Assembly (NCBI RefSeq): GCF_050003625.1
Contig: NC_134398.1
Span: forward strand, 72,159,635-72,223,634
Direction: 5' to 3'
From: Haematobia irritans
Taxonomy: Eukaryota > Arthropoda > Insecta > Diptera > Muscidae
Length of the DNA stretch: 64,000 bases
The position numbers were made by a program, and so were the translations under genes. Numbering within the stretch: position 1 is the first letter of the stretch; every line of letters starts with the position of its first letter. This document shows positions 44,915 through 54,563 of this stretch, in pieces. The notes under the pieces are model-generated. The model searched no databases, was not told the DNA's origin, and saw nothing but the letters and a program-made list of their open reading frames with translations.

Positions 44915-45666
44915 GTCGTCCTGGTGATACCATTCAACGCCCCCATGTTAAACAAACTGTGAAGCATGGTGGTGGAGGCATCATGGTTTGGGGCTGCTTC
45001 ACTTGGTGGGACATTGGGTCATTGCAGAAAATTGATGGTATAATGAAGAAGGAAGACTACCTCGCCATTTGGCAGACTCATCTTCCCTAGTTTGTTGACA
45101 AGAGTGCCTATCCTGAAGATGAAGTCGTATTTCAACAGGATGGTGATCCGAAGCATAGTGCAAAAATAGTGAAAACATGGCTTAGTGAGCAAAAATTTCA
45201 AGTGATGAATTGGCCAGCGCAAAGACCCGATCTCAACCCGATTGAGAATTTATGGTCAATCGTGGGAAGACGGCTGGGATTGTACAAATCAGTACCATCA
45301 AAATTAGAACACCTGTGGGAACGAGTACAGCTTGAGTGACAGAATATACATACACTCAAAAAAAGTGAACTCTCTATTCCACTAAAGCCAATTTAACTTT
45401 ATTTTAGTTCATGGAATTATTATGTTTGGAGAAAGTTTTCTTTACTCTAACAATTTTTTGCGTACGTTAGTTAAATTAACTTAAATATGGGGAAAAATTA
45501 TACACAAATTAAGCATAAATATTTACTAAATTCGTATTTCTCACAAAATAGTTCATTATTTCCTTAAATTTGTAAATTTACTAAAAATGCGTCCATCATG
45601 AACTTCGTATGTCACTAAAGACATTCTTGCAATTTTGAACTCCAATTTTTTCCTTCAAATTACAAA

Positions 45667-47373
45667 TTCAATTCAATTTTCAATTTTTGAATTCGTCTTT
45701 ATTAGTCTTCATTTCTCATTATAATTACAATGTTTGGATGAGATTTTATCTTTTAGATATTGCTACAAATAAGATTATTCATCAGAGATATTAACAATAT
45801 GTTTCAATCTACATTTATCTAAATATTTTTAAAGGGAAAATTAGGATAAAACCTTTATATACATTATCATAATCGGTTCAAATATTTTGGAATATGTATG
45901 ACTATACAGGGATATTGCGGGAATAGGCACGATAAACATACGACTTCCAATTTGATAATTCTAATGATTGAAGTATTAATAAAAGTCTTATTCGCAGCAA
46001 GACCTTATCAGCGGATAAGGAGAATATTTTGCTTTGTTCATGTAATTAGAATTAAGCATGGCAAGAAATTCTTCCAATTTCATGTATCCTGTTTCGTTGT
46101 GGAGTATAGATGTAGAGTATCTCCAATGCTTATTATTTATCATCTTTAGGCATTTGTTTTGAAGAACTTGCAACTTTTTCAAGTGCGATTTTGCTGCTAT
46201 GCACCAAATTGGACACGCGTATGCAATAGAAGGTCTAATTACACTTTTGAATAGCAGATTTTTATTTTCGTGATTGAGATACGAGTTTCTGTGAAGTAGT
46301 GACCATAAAGCAGTGATAGTTTTGAGCACCTTTTGGCGGATATCATCAATGTGTTTGCCAAATGTGAGTTTTTTATCAAGTGTGACGCCTAGATATTTTA
46401 CACTACCAGATATAGTAATTCTCTCATTACCAAAGTTTAGACAACGTCTGGGCAGACGTTTGGGAGATTTATTAAAAGGGAATATAATTGCCTGGGTTTT
46501 GGCTGGATTGATTTTTATTTTCCATTTAGTAAGGTATTTGCTGCAAGCTGTTAATCCTTTTTCCATCTTTTTTAGTAAGGCTTTCGTAAGCTTGCTGGAG
46601 GTGATTAAAGCCGTATCGTCCGCATAGTAAGCCGTTTTAATATAAGATGGTGTTTTAAAATCAGATGTGAAAATGGAAAATAATAATGGAGACAGTACAG
46701 ATCCTTGGGGAAGTCCAGTGTTAAGTAGTTTTGGAGACGAATTGGCTGAATTGACTGACACAATGAATGATCGTGCCTCCAGAAAGTTTAAAACAACTTT
46801 GCATAGATATTTGGGAACATTGTTAACTAGCAATTTATATACTAGTCCATTATGCCAAATAGTGTCAAACGCTTTCTCAATGTCCAAAAGCACAAGACCT
46901 GTAGATCGTTTGGCACTTTTATTGCGTTTAATTAAATTAATTATTCGGTGAACTTGGTTGACAGCGCTGTGCTCTTTTCTGAAACCAAACTGAACGTCAG
47001 AAATCAAAGCATTTTCGGCAGAAAAATCATAAAGTCTAGTATGAATCACTTTCTCGTAGATTTTAGACAAGTTGCTTAAAAGGCTAATAGGTCTATAACT
47101 TGAGGGGTCCGTTTTGGGTTTATTGGGTTTGTGAATGGCGATTACCTTAGCAACCTTAAAGCTTTCAGGGAAATAATTCAGCCGAAGACAACTGTTTATT
47201 ATATTTACAATAACTTTAAGAGCCTTTTCAGGTAGATTTTTAATCAACACATTGGAAATACCATCGAATCCGGGGGATTTTGAGGACTTTAGTGTAGAAA
47301 TAATTCCGCGAATTTCAGCTAAGGAAGTTGGTATGATGGAATCTATATCCGGGTTTTCATTTTTGACCTTTTT
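45667..47373 (-). mobile_element. 5'-truncated jockey-type LINE with exact 14-bp duplication
   Basis: CTTCAAATTACAAA at 45653-45666 and 47374-47387 brackets it. On the minus strand the 5' break falls within the coding region and the 3' end has short aattg repeats rather than a long poly-A. 5' truncation plus a target duplication is the normal outcome of target-primed reverse transcription. Confidence 0.92.
45988..47373 (-). CDS. Jockey-type reverse transcriptase, N-terminally truncated but open
   Basis: About 460 residues are open to the stop at 45988. The frame starts mid-protein; the apparent first codons lie in target DNA. Blocks in order: LKSSKSPGFDGI, IHKPNKPKTDPSSYRPISLL, FGFRKEHSAVNQVHRI, LLDIEKAFDTIWHNGL, GLPQGSVLSPLLFSIF, catalytic YYADDTAL with both aspartates intact, KTQAIIFPF and VKYLGVTLDKKL, then a C-terminal thumb-like region (IAYACPIWC). 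The endonuclease is missing. It cannot retrotranspose, but the lack of any disabling change after truncation suggests a young insertion. It is related to, but clearly different from, the copy at 22787-24915. Confidence 0.9.
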   Translation of the reverse strand, partial: KKVKNENPDIDSIIPTSLAEIRGIISTLKSSKSPGFDGISNVLIKNLPEKALKVIVNIINSCLRLNYFPESFKVAKVIAIHKPNKPKTDPSSYRPISLLSNLSKIYEKVIHTRLYDFSAENALISDVQFGFRKEHSAVNQVHRIINLIKRNKSAKRSTGLVLLDIEKAFDTIWHNGLVYKLLVNNVPKYLCKVVLNFLEARSFIVSVNSANSSPKLLNTGLPQGSVLSPLLFSIFTSDFKTPSYIKTAYYADDTALITSSKLTKALLKKMEKGLTACSKYLTKWKIKINPAKTQAIIFPFNKSPKRLPRRCLNFGNERITISGSVKYLGVTLDKKLTFGKHIDDIRQKVLKTITALWSLLHRNSYLNHENKNLLFKSVIRPSIAYACPIWCIAAKSHLKKLQVLQNKCLKMINNKHWRYSTSILHNETGYMKLEEFLAMLNSNYMNKAKYSPYPLIRSCCE

Positions 47374-47699
47374 CTTCAAATTACAAAATTTTCTTTAACA
47401 AGTGAAAAAAATTAATTATGCATAATAAATTTTCTTGAATTTGTCGAAAAATATTTACTTATTTTTGTGATATCGGCGTGGTGCCAGCGTTTGTAATACT
47501 GTTTAGTTAAAATTTTCTACAAATATTCAAAATTTTCTAAAATTAACACAAAGTTTTCTTCCTGGTGGGTTCACTGTTTTTGCAGTGTACCAGATAATAT
47601 TATGCAGGAATTGGTTGAAAGTATGCCAAAACGTATAAATATGGTATTAAAAATAAAGAGTTATGAACCAAGTAATAGAAAATGTTCCAATTGACACCG

Positions 47700-48595
47700 G
47701 TATGGAAAAGTGCAAAATTGAGTACATGCGAGTATTTTTTGTAATGTTTATTTATCTCTCTGAATTCTTTATTTTTTGTTTTGAGGTTTTGTTGTTGTTT
47801 TATTTAGAATTGAAAAAGGAATAAAGGAAAAATAAAATTATTTTGAGTTTCTTTATTAATGTTTGTTTAGAAATTTTTTTCTTTAGAAATAAAAAAAAAA
47901 TAATTATGTACTCATTTCTGCACGACTCTGTATGTTGCTTTAAATCTAGGATCAATAAAATTAAAATTAAGATAAAGATTCCACTTATCCAATTTTCTTT
48001 CTCTTTTTTGCGGTGTATTCATAAAGCTATTCACGTAGAAACAAATGACACTTTAAAAATCCAAATTATAACGGATACATCAACGTACAAAATGTTTTCT
48101 TAATTCCAAAAAAACATTAAACCAAAGATGCTAAATCCTCAAAATAAGTCTTAGCCTATATTTGAAGCGCTTTTATTTTAATTTTAAAGATTCAATATTT
48201 CGTTTAATTTATGGACGATTTCTTTAGATTTTTTTTCAAAATTTTAATTATTTGTATCATTTTATTAATTTTTATTCTGTTTTTAACACATTTCGAACAA
48301 ATTTCCAAACTTTTGGTACAACTTCCAAATGTTTTTGCTGGGCAGTGATTCCAAAAAGATAATAGCTAAAAAAATCACGCTTAACAAATTCATTTTAAAT
48401 TTTAATTGAAATCATTCTTACCCGCAAAAATAATTCTTTCCTCCCAAACGAAATTTTAAACAAACAAATATCGTTTCTTGGAACAAAAATTATTTTGTTA
48501 TTGCAAACATTTTATAACAAATATTTTTTTTGTGATTAAAGTTTGAAATTTTCGAGGGATTTCAAAAAACAATATAAAAGAAAAATGTTTTCGGT
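47700..48595. other. Intergenic DNA with CACTG subfamily B debris
   Basis: 47935-48240 repeats the interior of subfamily B (tttaaatctaggatcaataa, 'agcctatatttgaagcg'). The rest is unclassified. Confidence 0.5.
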
Positions 48596-48596
48596 A

Positions 48597-48985
48597 CACT
48601 GTTAGAAAAATATGTTTTTCATATGTTCCGATATAAACAAAATGTGTTTCGGGCACAATTTGTAAACACAATATATTTAAGTGCAAACATGTAATGTTCC
48701 TAAACTGACACATGGACATGTGTTTTGTTTATCATTTTGGCATTATGGGCACAATTTTTTCTTGATTCGTTAAAAGAAATCGGAACGAGGAGCTTGTCAA
48801 AATATTCAGGCAAAGGAAATTAAAAAAAACGGTGGAAAATATACAAAAGTTACAAAGGCATCTTCATAAAAATAACAAAAGGGCACTATACTCTTTTTAG
48901 AGTTGGGACAGTAAAATGAAAAAAGAAGGAAATAGTGAAAAATTAAACAGTAAAATGTATAAAAACAAAGTTTAGTTGAGAAAAT
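48597..48985 (-). repeat. Dispersed repeat R1, internally deleted copy
   Basis: Starts CACTGTTAGAAAAATATG after TA and jumps from 'cctaaactgacac' to 'atggacatgtgttttgttta', joining two parts that are about 400 bp apart in the copy at 13167. Confidence 0.75.
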
Positions 48986-49307
48986 TTCTTTGAAAGCAAA
49001 TAAAACATTTTAAAGGCAATCGTTGAATCTCTTATTATAAATTCGTGTTTATTTGCTCTAAAAGAAAGGAGAATTTCTTTTGTCTAAAATTTAGTTCCGG
49101 AGGAAAGTTTTTCTTTTTCTTTGGGTGTACGTTCTCCATCTGGCTCTTATCACACGCGTTTGTTCTCTCTCCCCATGACCAACATTTCTAAGTATGTTAA
49201 GGTTTAAACGACATTGCGTATTGCATTTAAACAAATTTTCAAATATAATATTAAAGTATATTAATGGGAAACTAACTAATTTTACATATTAAATTCTTTT
49301 CTTGCAG

Positions 49308-49524
49308 AACATGTGAAGTCGCGAAAACGCGACCATCAGTAATCAAATACCAAAGATATATATAATTACTAATAATAAGTATAACCACTTGTGATATATA
49401 TCGATATCATCGATGACTCCAAACTAAGAACTAAGACAACACAATAATAATTTAAGTATTAGGTTAATTCACAACCTATTAAAGTTCTCAATTCCAAGGA
49501 AAGCAACTAATAAAACTCTCACAA
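49308..49524 (+). other. Probable 5' untranslated exon of C1GalT
   Basis: A polypyrimidine tract and 'ttcttttcttgcag' end at 49307, followed by 217 bases without a long frame leading to the ATG at 49525. This suggests an upstream non-coding exon outside the recognised region. It is an inference from splice-site shape only. Confidence 0.45.
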
Positions 49525-52500
49525 ATGACGGCCAACGGTTTATTGGGCAGAACAATAGTACATGAAGGTAAGTAATTTCCATATATTTCATTTTTATTTA
49601 AAGACCCATATTCCTTTCTCCCTGTCATAGGATCTCGTTCCAATCGTAGGTCGTTGGTATCCCTTATTGTAGGACTGGTAGTGGGGTTTTGCCTTGCTGA
49701 ACTGTTTGTCCTATCTACACCAGAGAAACCAGAATGGATGTTATATGCAGGCCATCAGCACGGTGATATTAATGATGATCCTCATGATAGTCATGGCTTA
49801 ATGGATGTTGCCGGTCCAGAAATGGATGTGGGTAGCCATCAACATGCCCACGAAAATAGTACGGTGGCCCAAAAACTATACAATGAAGTTCGAGTTCTAT
49901 GCTGGATAATGACCAATCCGAAAAATCACCAAACGAAAGCAAGGCATGTTAAGCGGACATGGGGCAAACGTTGCAATAAACTATTGTTCATGTCCTCGGC
50001 CGAAGACAAGGACCTCGGTACGGTAGCTTTAAATGTGGAAGAAGGTCGCAATAATTTGTGGGCAAAAACCAAAGAGGCCTATAAATACATCTATGAGAAT
50101 CATTTGGATGATGCCGATTGGTTTTTCAAGGCAGACGACGACACATATACGATAGTTGAAAACCTAAGATTTCTACTCTATCCATATAGTCCAGAGACTG
50201 CAATATATTTTGGTTGTCGTTTTAAACCGTTTGTTAAACAGGTACGTATGATAATAACAATTGACCCAATAAAATAAAAGAAAAAACATTGTTTACTTTT
50301 AGGGATATATGTCTGGTGGTGCTGGTTATGTGTTGAGCAGAGAAGCCGTGAAACGATTTGTCGAAAAAGCTTTGCCTAATACAAAGGTTTGCAATCCCAA
50401 GAACAGTGGTGCTGAAGATGTGGAAATGGGCAAATGTTTGGAGAAAGTTCATGTAATCGCTGGCGATTCTAGAGATGCACAAGCACGTGGCAGATTCTTT
50501 CCATTTGTTCCCGAGCATCATTTAATACCCAACCATACAGACAAAAAATTTTGGTATTGGAAATACATTTATTACAAAACAGATGAGGTAAATATGCTTG
50601 ATATTTGGATGCATTTCCAGTGTCCTAAACGGATGCATCTGGCTAGTACTGCAACTTAACCTGTGAAGGAGGAGGAATTAACGATATGTGAATGTTAGCT
50701 TAAACACTGCCGGAAATATCACCCCGGCAAGAACTTAGTTTGGCCTTCTTGTAGATCAAATGCTAGAGTAACTTAACGTGGCACTGTTTGGGTTGGTTAT
50801 AACCCCTTAGTTGTATATTTCCTTTGATTCACGATCAAGGATGAGACAAAAGAGTATAATTCATTCAAATCTCAGGGTTTCAAGGTCAACTCTGAAGTCC
50901 TACAATCCCAAGCATTGGAACATTTTGTACTTCTTTAAGAAGTTGAGAATTTATATTTGCTTCTTTTTCTAGAGAATTATGAAAACACTTTTTTTCATTA
51001 CTTAAAATTGGTAGCTCAGCTGAGTAATCTGATTTAATTATTTTAGAAATATTTTCCTTGCATACTTTTAGGAGGTACGTGTCACCGCTTGAAAACACAT
51101 TATTTGAGAAGGGAAAGGATGTCCAAGAAAGTAGAGTTGCCATTTTCGAATTTCGAAAATTTGAAAGTTGTGCTGAAGTGTGCTAGGTTTGTTCCGATTT
51201 GTGCTGCAATTTGTCTTTTTAAATTTTATCAAATAGCCGAGATATTTGGAAAAAACTAATAGTAAAAATCCTAAAAAAGCTGCAAATTTAACCAGTTTTG
51301 ATTATTTTTTCGGGATCCCGAAAAATCCCGGAATTCCCGATGCCGAATGACAGCCCTAGTGCTCACATATATTTTTCGTATTTTTAACCCTAGGCAGTCA
51401 TCCTTCGTCAAAATGACGACGCTTAATTTCATTTTTGATTTAAAATGCATTTTAGCCCATTGAGAAATTATAAATTTATGTTATACTAATTCAACCCTTT
51501 TACGAATTTCTGTTTTATATTAATTAAAAACAAATTGAATAAGAAAATAAACTCAATTTTAGTTCTCATTTGTATTACGTACGTTATGTAAATTAAAGCA
51601 TCTTGAAATAAGCCGTAGTCAAAATTACGAAGGATGACGTTAGTGTACAAAAAAATAAGGATGACTTTCCAGGGTTAAAGAGATTATTCTAAATTGTTTT
51701 AAAATTTTGGAAAAATAGATTTATAAATTTTTGCAAAGAGATTTAAGAAAAAAAAAACTAAAGATAAAGTAAAGAAAAATTAAATATGAAATTTAGTGAC
51801 ACAAAATTATCAAAGCTTGAAACAGAGGCACAACGGTAACACTGCTGCTAAAATGCCACGAATAGGTCTCATTACGGTTAATATATAGTAGGTTGGCAAA
51901 CATCGACCAAGAATTTTTCTAGGTCAGCATGAATTTATTATAGCATCAGCTCTACACGATATTGGTCACTATTTTTTTCCAATATTTTTGAAATTTGGTA
52001 CAATTTGAACCTAAAAAGTACACTTTTTCATTCTTGTTGGTACAATTTAAAAAATTGACTTTTCATGCCTGATCTGGGATATGTCTCAAAATATTGGGCA
52101 CGGCATTACTGTCGTTGGCGCTGCTTTCTGATTCATGTAAAGGTATAAGGCAATAGATGTAATACGACATTAAGATATTAACTGCATGTTATACCAAATA
52201 CGCCAGAGTAAGTCGTAGGCGCCATTCAATGGAGATTTAGTTTTTGAATTTATGTATTGAGTACCATTAGAACAATAAGAATACAATAGCCGAAATAATA
52301 TCTTGTAATTTATTTCTGATATGTACATGCATTTAAGTTAAACGTTTAAGGATGTAGTTTTTGAAATTCTGATACTGAATTATACCTGAGAAATTGGGAA
52401 GATTACGTGATCACTCTAGGTTTTGCAACACCATCTATGAGTATTGTCGAGGAAACCAGTGCATGTCCTACGATCATTAAAAAATAAATAGTCTATGAAG

Positions 52501-52800
52501 TATAATTATATAATTATATAATTTTCTTATAAATAAATCTCAAATATTAGTCTAATATGTATACTATTTATATGTATGTCTTTTTCGTATTCTTTGCAGG
52601 GTCTTGATTGCTGCTCTGATCATGCTGTATCCTTCCATTATGTTACTCCTAACCAAATGTATGTTCTAGACTATTTAATTTATCATCTGAGACCTTATGG
52701 CATAATCAATGCACCTGAAATGCTACCAGAGAAACTGAAACCTGGTCAAACGGAGCCACCACCAGTAGCTCCATCGGAGAGTGTGGACGAGAAATCATAA
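49525..52800 (+). CDS. C1GalT: Core 1 beta-1,3-galactosyltransferase (T-synthase), four coding exons
   Basis: Coding exons 49525-49567, 49631-50241, 50303-50587 and 52600-52800 join in frame with GT/AG borders to give 379 residues. The enzyme adds galactose to GalNAc-Ser/Thr in the Golgi, making core 1 O-glycans. It is a type II membrane protein: a short cytosolic tail, a membrane anchor at about 22-42 ([18 protein letters not shown]) and a His/Asp-rich stem. The catalytic domain has [12 protein letters not shown] and [11 protein letters not shown], the metal-binding DDD at 183-185 (FKADDDTY), [22 protein letters not shown] with Glu-Asp at 256-257, and [12 protein letters not shown] near 317. 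Length and motifs fit the insect family. Flies have several paralogues, so orthology to a particular one (such as Drosophila C1GalTA) is not settled. Intron 3 (2012 bp) holds mobile DNA; introns 1 and 2 are 63 and 61 bp. Confidence 0.95.
50886..51357 (-). mobile_element. hAT-like fragment in C1GalT intron 3
   Basis: On the minus strand an end-like 'ctagggctgtcattcggc' at 51357 is followed by cccgaaaaatcccggaattcc-type motifs and then an 85-residue frame starting [13 protein letters not shown]. The order (GC-rich terminal repeat, short leader, ATG) resembles the 5' part of a transposon. The frame stops at 50886, no opposite terminal repeat was found and no transposase motif is recognisable. 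The hAT assignment rests on the end sequence alone. Confidence 0.4.
51388..51674. mobile_element. piggyBac-like MITE in C1GalT intron 3, copy 2
   Basis: Exact TTAA on both sides (51384-51387, 51675-51678), with ends CCCTAGGCAGTCATCC and ...ggatgactttccaggg. TTAA targets and CCC-starting termini are piggyBac hallmarks. It matches 36204-36484 inverted. 287 bp, non-coding. Confidence 0.9.
51679..52599. other. Remainder of C1GalT intron 3
   Basis: AT-rich intronic sequence. The acceptor 'ttcgtattctttgcag' precedes 52600. No other element recognised. Confidence 0.5.
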
Positions 52801-53529
52801 GCAACTTAATACGAATAATCGACCTAATTTGTAAAAATAAAAATCCAACTATAAGTAAACCGAAATCAAAAAAAGTCACCAATTGTAAATAACAATTCGT
52901 TAATGTATGTTAAGCCTACCCCCTACATCATTGATAAATTCGTAAATTATTTGCCATATGATAATTTTATTTTAATTTGAATCATTGTATAAAATATATG
53001 CTAAAAAAATATATTTCATATTTAATTCTAAGGTATTCTAAGTGCTTAGATCTGTATTCCTTCCGATTATTATTTTGCCATTTAAGCATACATAATTTTT
53101 ATGTTATGTATATGTTATATTATTGATTTTTAATTCTTGGAATTTATTGTAATTTCAAACAAAAAAAAACATATGTACAATTATTCATAATAAATCAAAT
53201 CCAAACAGTTTAGAGTTTAAGAATTTGATTGATCGAATTCAAATCGTATTACAGCACAAATTATCTCACACAATATTGTTTTTTTAGTATGAATATAAGC
53301 TTTATTGTTTTTAATTTACAATTTAACAAAAGTTCTCGCATTTATATTTTAATTTACAATATATGTAAGTAAAAAAGTTAAAGAAATGTTGCTACAAATG
53401 GAAAATATTAATGAATATTATAAAAACTCTCCCAAAAAAATTAAAGAAAAAAAGCTCATAAAAATACATAAACAGTAAAATTCTTTTTTAATTGAATGTG
53501 TTAAGCGTTTTATTGGAATTCTTTATTGT
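52801..53529 (+). other. 3' untranslated and downstream region of C1GalT
   Basis: It contains several AT-rich tracts and AATAAA-like signals, the clearest at 53189-53194. There is no other gene before the repeat debris at 53530. Confidence 0.5.
53189..53194 (+). terminator. Candidate poly(A) signal for C1GalT
   Basis: AATAAA about 390 bases after the stop codon. Weaker AATAAA-like hexamers lie closer to the stop, so the used site is uncertain. Confidence 0.4.
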
Positions 53530-53765
53530 AAGTACAATTACTTGGATGGACTTCTCTTAAAGATTTTGGTATTAATACTGAGCCAAAAATGCTGCTTATT
53601 TAAAATAAAGATTTTTTTTAGAAATTTTAAATCTAGGCTATACAAAATTACAATTAGAATACACGCCACATTAATCGAAATTTCATTGTCTTTTTGCGGC
53701 ATAGTAAAACAGTTGTTCATGTAAAAATAAGTGTCAGTTCAAAAATCCAAATAACAACTGATGCT
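53530..53765. repeat. CACTG subfamily B fragment
   Basis: Shares 'aagattttggtatta', 'gagccaaaaatgctgcttat' and 'gttcaaaaatccaaataa' with 19777-20384. The 5.5-kb transposon begins immediately after it, probably having inserted into this fragment. Confidence 0.65.
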
Positions 53766-54563
53766 TCAACACAGAAAAAAGTGAATAATTGAATCAAATA
53801 CAAAAATTGTGAATTCAATTATTTTTGTATTTGATTTTCAGCTTATGACGAAAATTGTAAATCCAATTACCCAAATTGTAATTTCGTTGTAAAATTATTT
53901 TCAAATGATGGGGTATTTGTATTGAGTAGAAACATAATTGGAATTTGGCATGACATTCAAATGAGATAGTAATCAATCTAAATATATTTGTACTTGAATC
54001 ATATGCTGCTTTTCAATTACGGTCGTAATTAAACTGAGTTAAATGTTTATTAAATTTTGTGTGGTAAATCAATTAAAATCGTAATTGTGTTTAATACGAT
54101 GCTAATCAATTTAGTACTGTAAACCAATTACTTCTGTATTTAGTACAAGTGACAAAGTAATTGGTGTTCCCATTTCATTCAATTACTATGATATTTGATT
54201 TATGAATATAGATTATTAATTTTCCATAATTTTTTTATGAATAAATACACTGAGAAATGTTTTTTTTTTTTTTTTTTTGGTTTTTATTAAGATTAAATTT
54301 TATGTAACAAACATATATAAGTGAAATTAATAATATAAAAGAATACAAATTTATGTAAAATATGGAGAAAACAGCAATATGATTAAATCTATAACACTAA
54401 AAATAAAATAAAAAATCTTATAAATGATAATTTGTATAGATATGAAATGCGAATAATTCATATAAACATGTTTAGTGGCAGTTAAAGATTGAAATGGTTT
54501 CAGATATTGTATTGGTTAATGAAACAATTTAAGTTAAACAATTATAAGTCAAATGTTAAAATT

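Larger units (their letters stand above)
45353..47587. mobile_element. CACT-ended MITE inside the Tc1 relic, split by a LINE
   Basis: Left end CACTCAAAAAAAGTGAAC and right end (complement) CACTGCAAAAACAGTGAACC, flanked by TA (45351-45352, 47588-47589). Without the LINE it is about 510 bp. It shares the AGTGAAC subterminal motif with the 2.6-kb elements at 26168 and 34652. Confidence 0.82.
43170..47692 (+). pseudogene. Tc1-type transposase relic, split by two insertions
   Basis: Three separated pieces read in order as a Tc1-family transposase. Piece 1 (43170-43550) has a helix-turn-helix region (LSRDVEDNIVSLTNNGSSLR, then KLNIGQSVV) and an IWSDESKFNRF block with the first catalytic D. Piece 2 (44923-45350) has GGGGIMVWGCF, FQQDGDPKHSA with the second D and PDLNPIENLW with the catalytic E, 34 residues apart (DD34E). 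Piece 3 (47588-47692) has IMQELVESMPKRI and a stop. In-frame stops occur near 43377, 43427 and 45088 and at the end of piece 2, so it is dead. The 5' terminus is missing at the boundary with the preceding repeat. Confidence 0.92.

Noticed and set aside
50309..50659. C1GalT ending at 50659 by reading through the third donor site
   Set aside because: The frame continues past a good GT donor at 50588 into intronic sequence. Splicing to 52600 gives the conserved CCSD-containing end.
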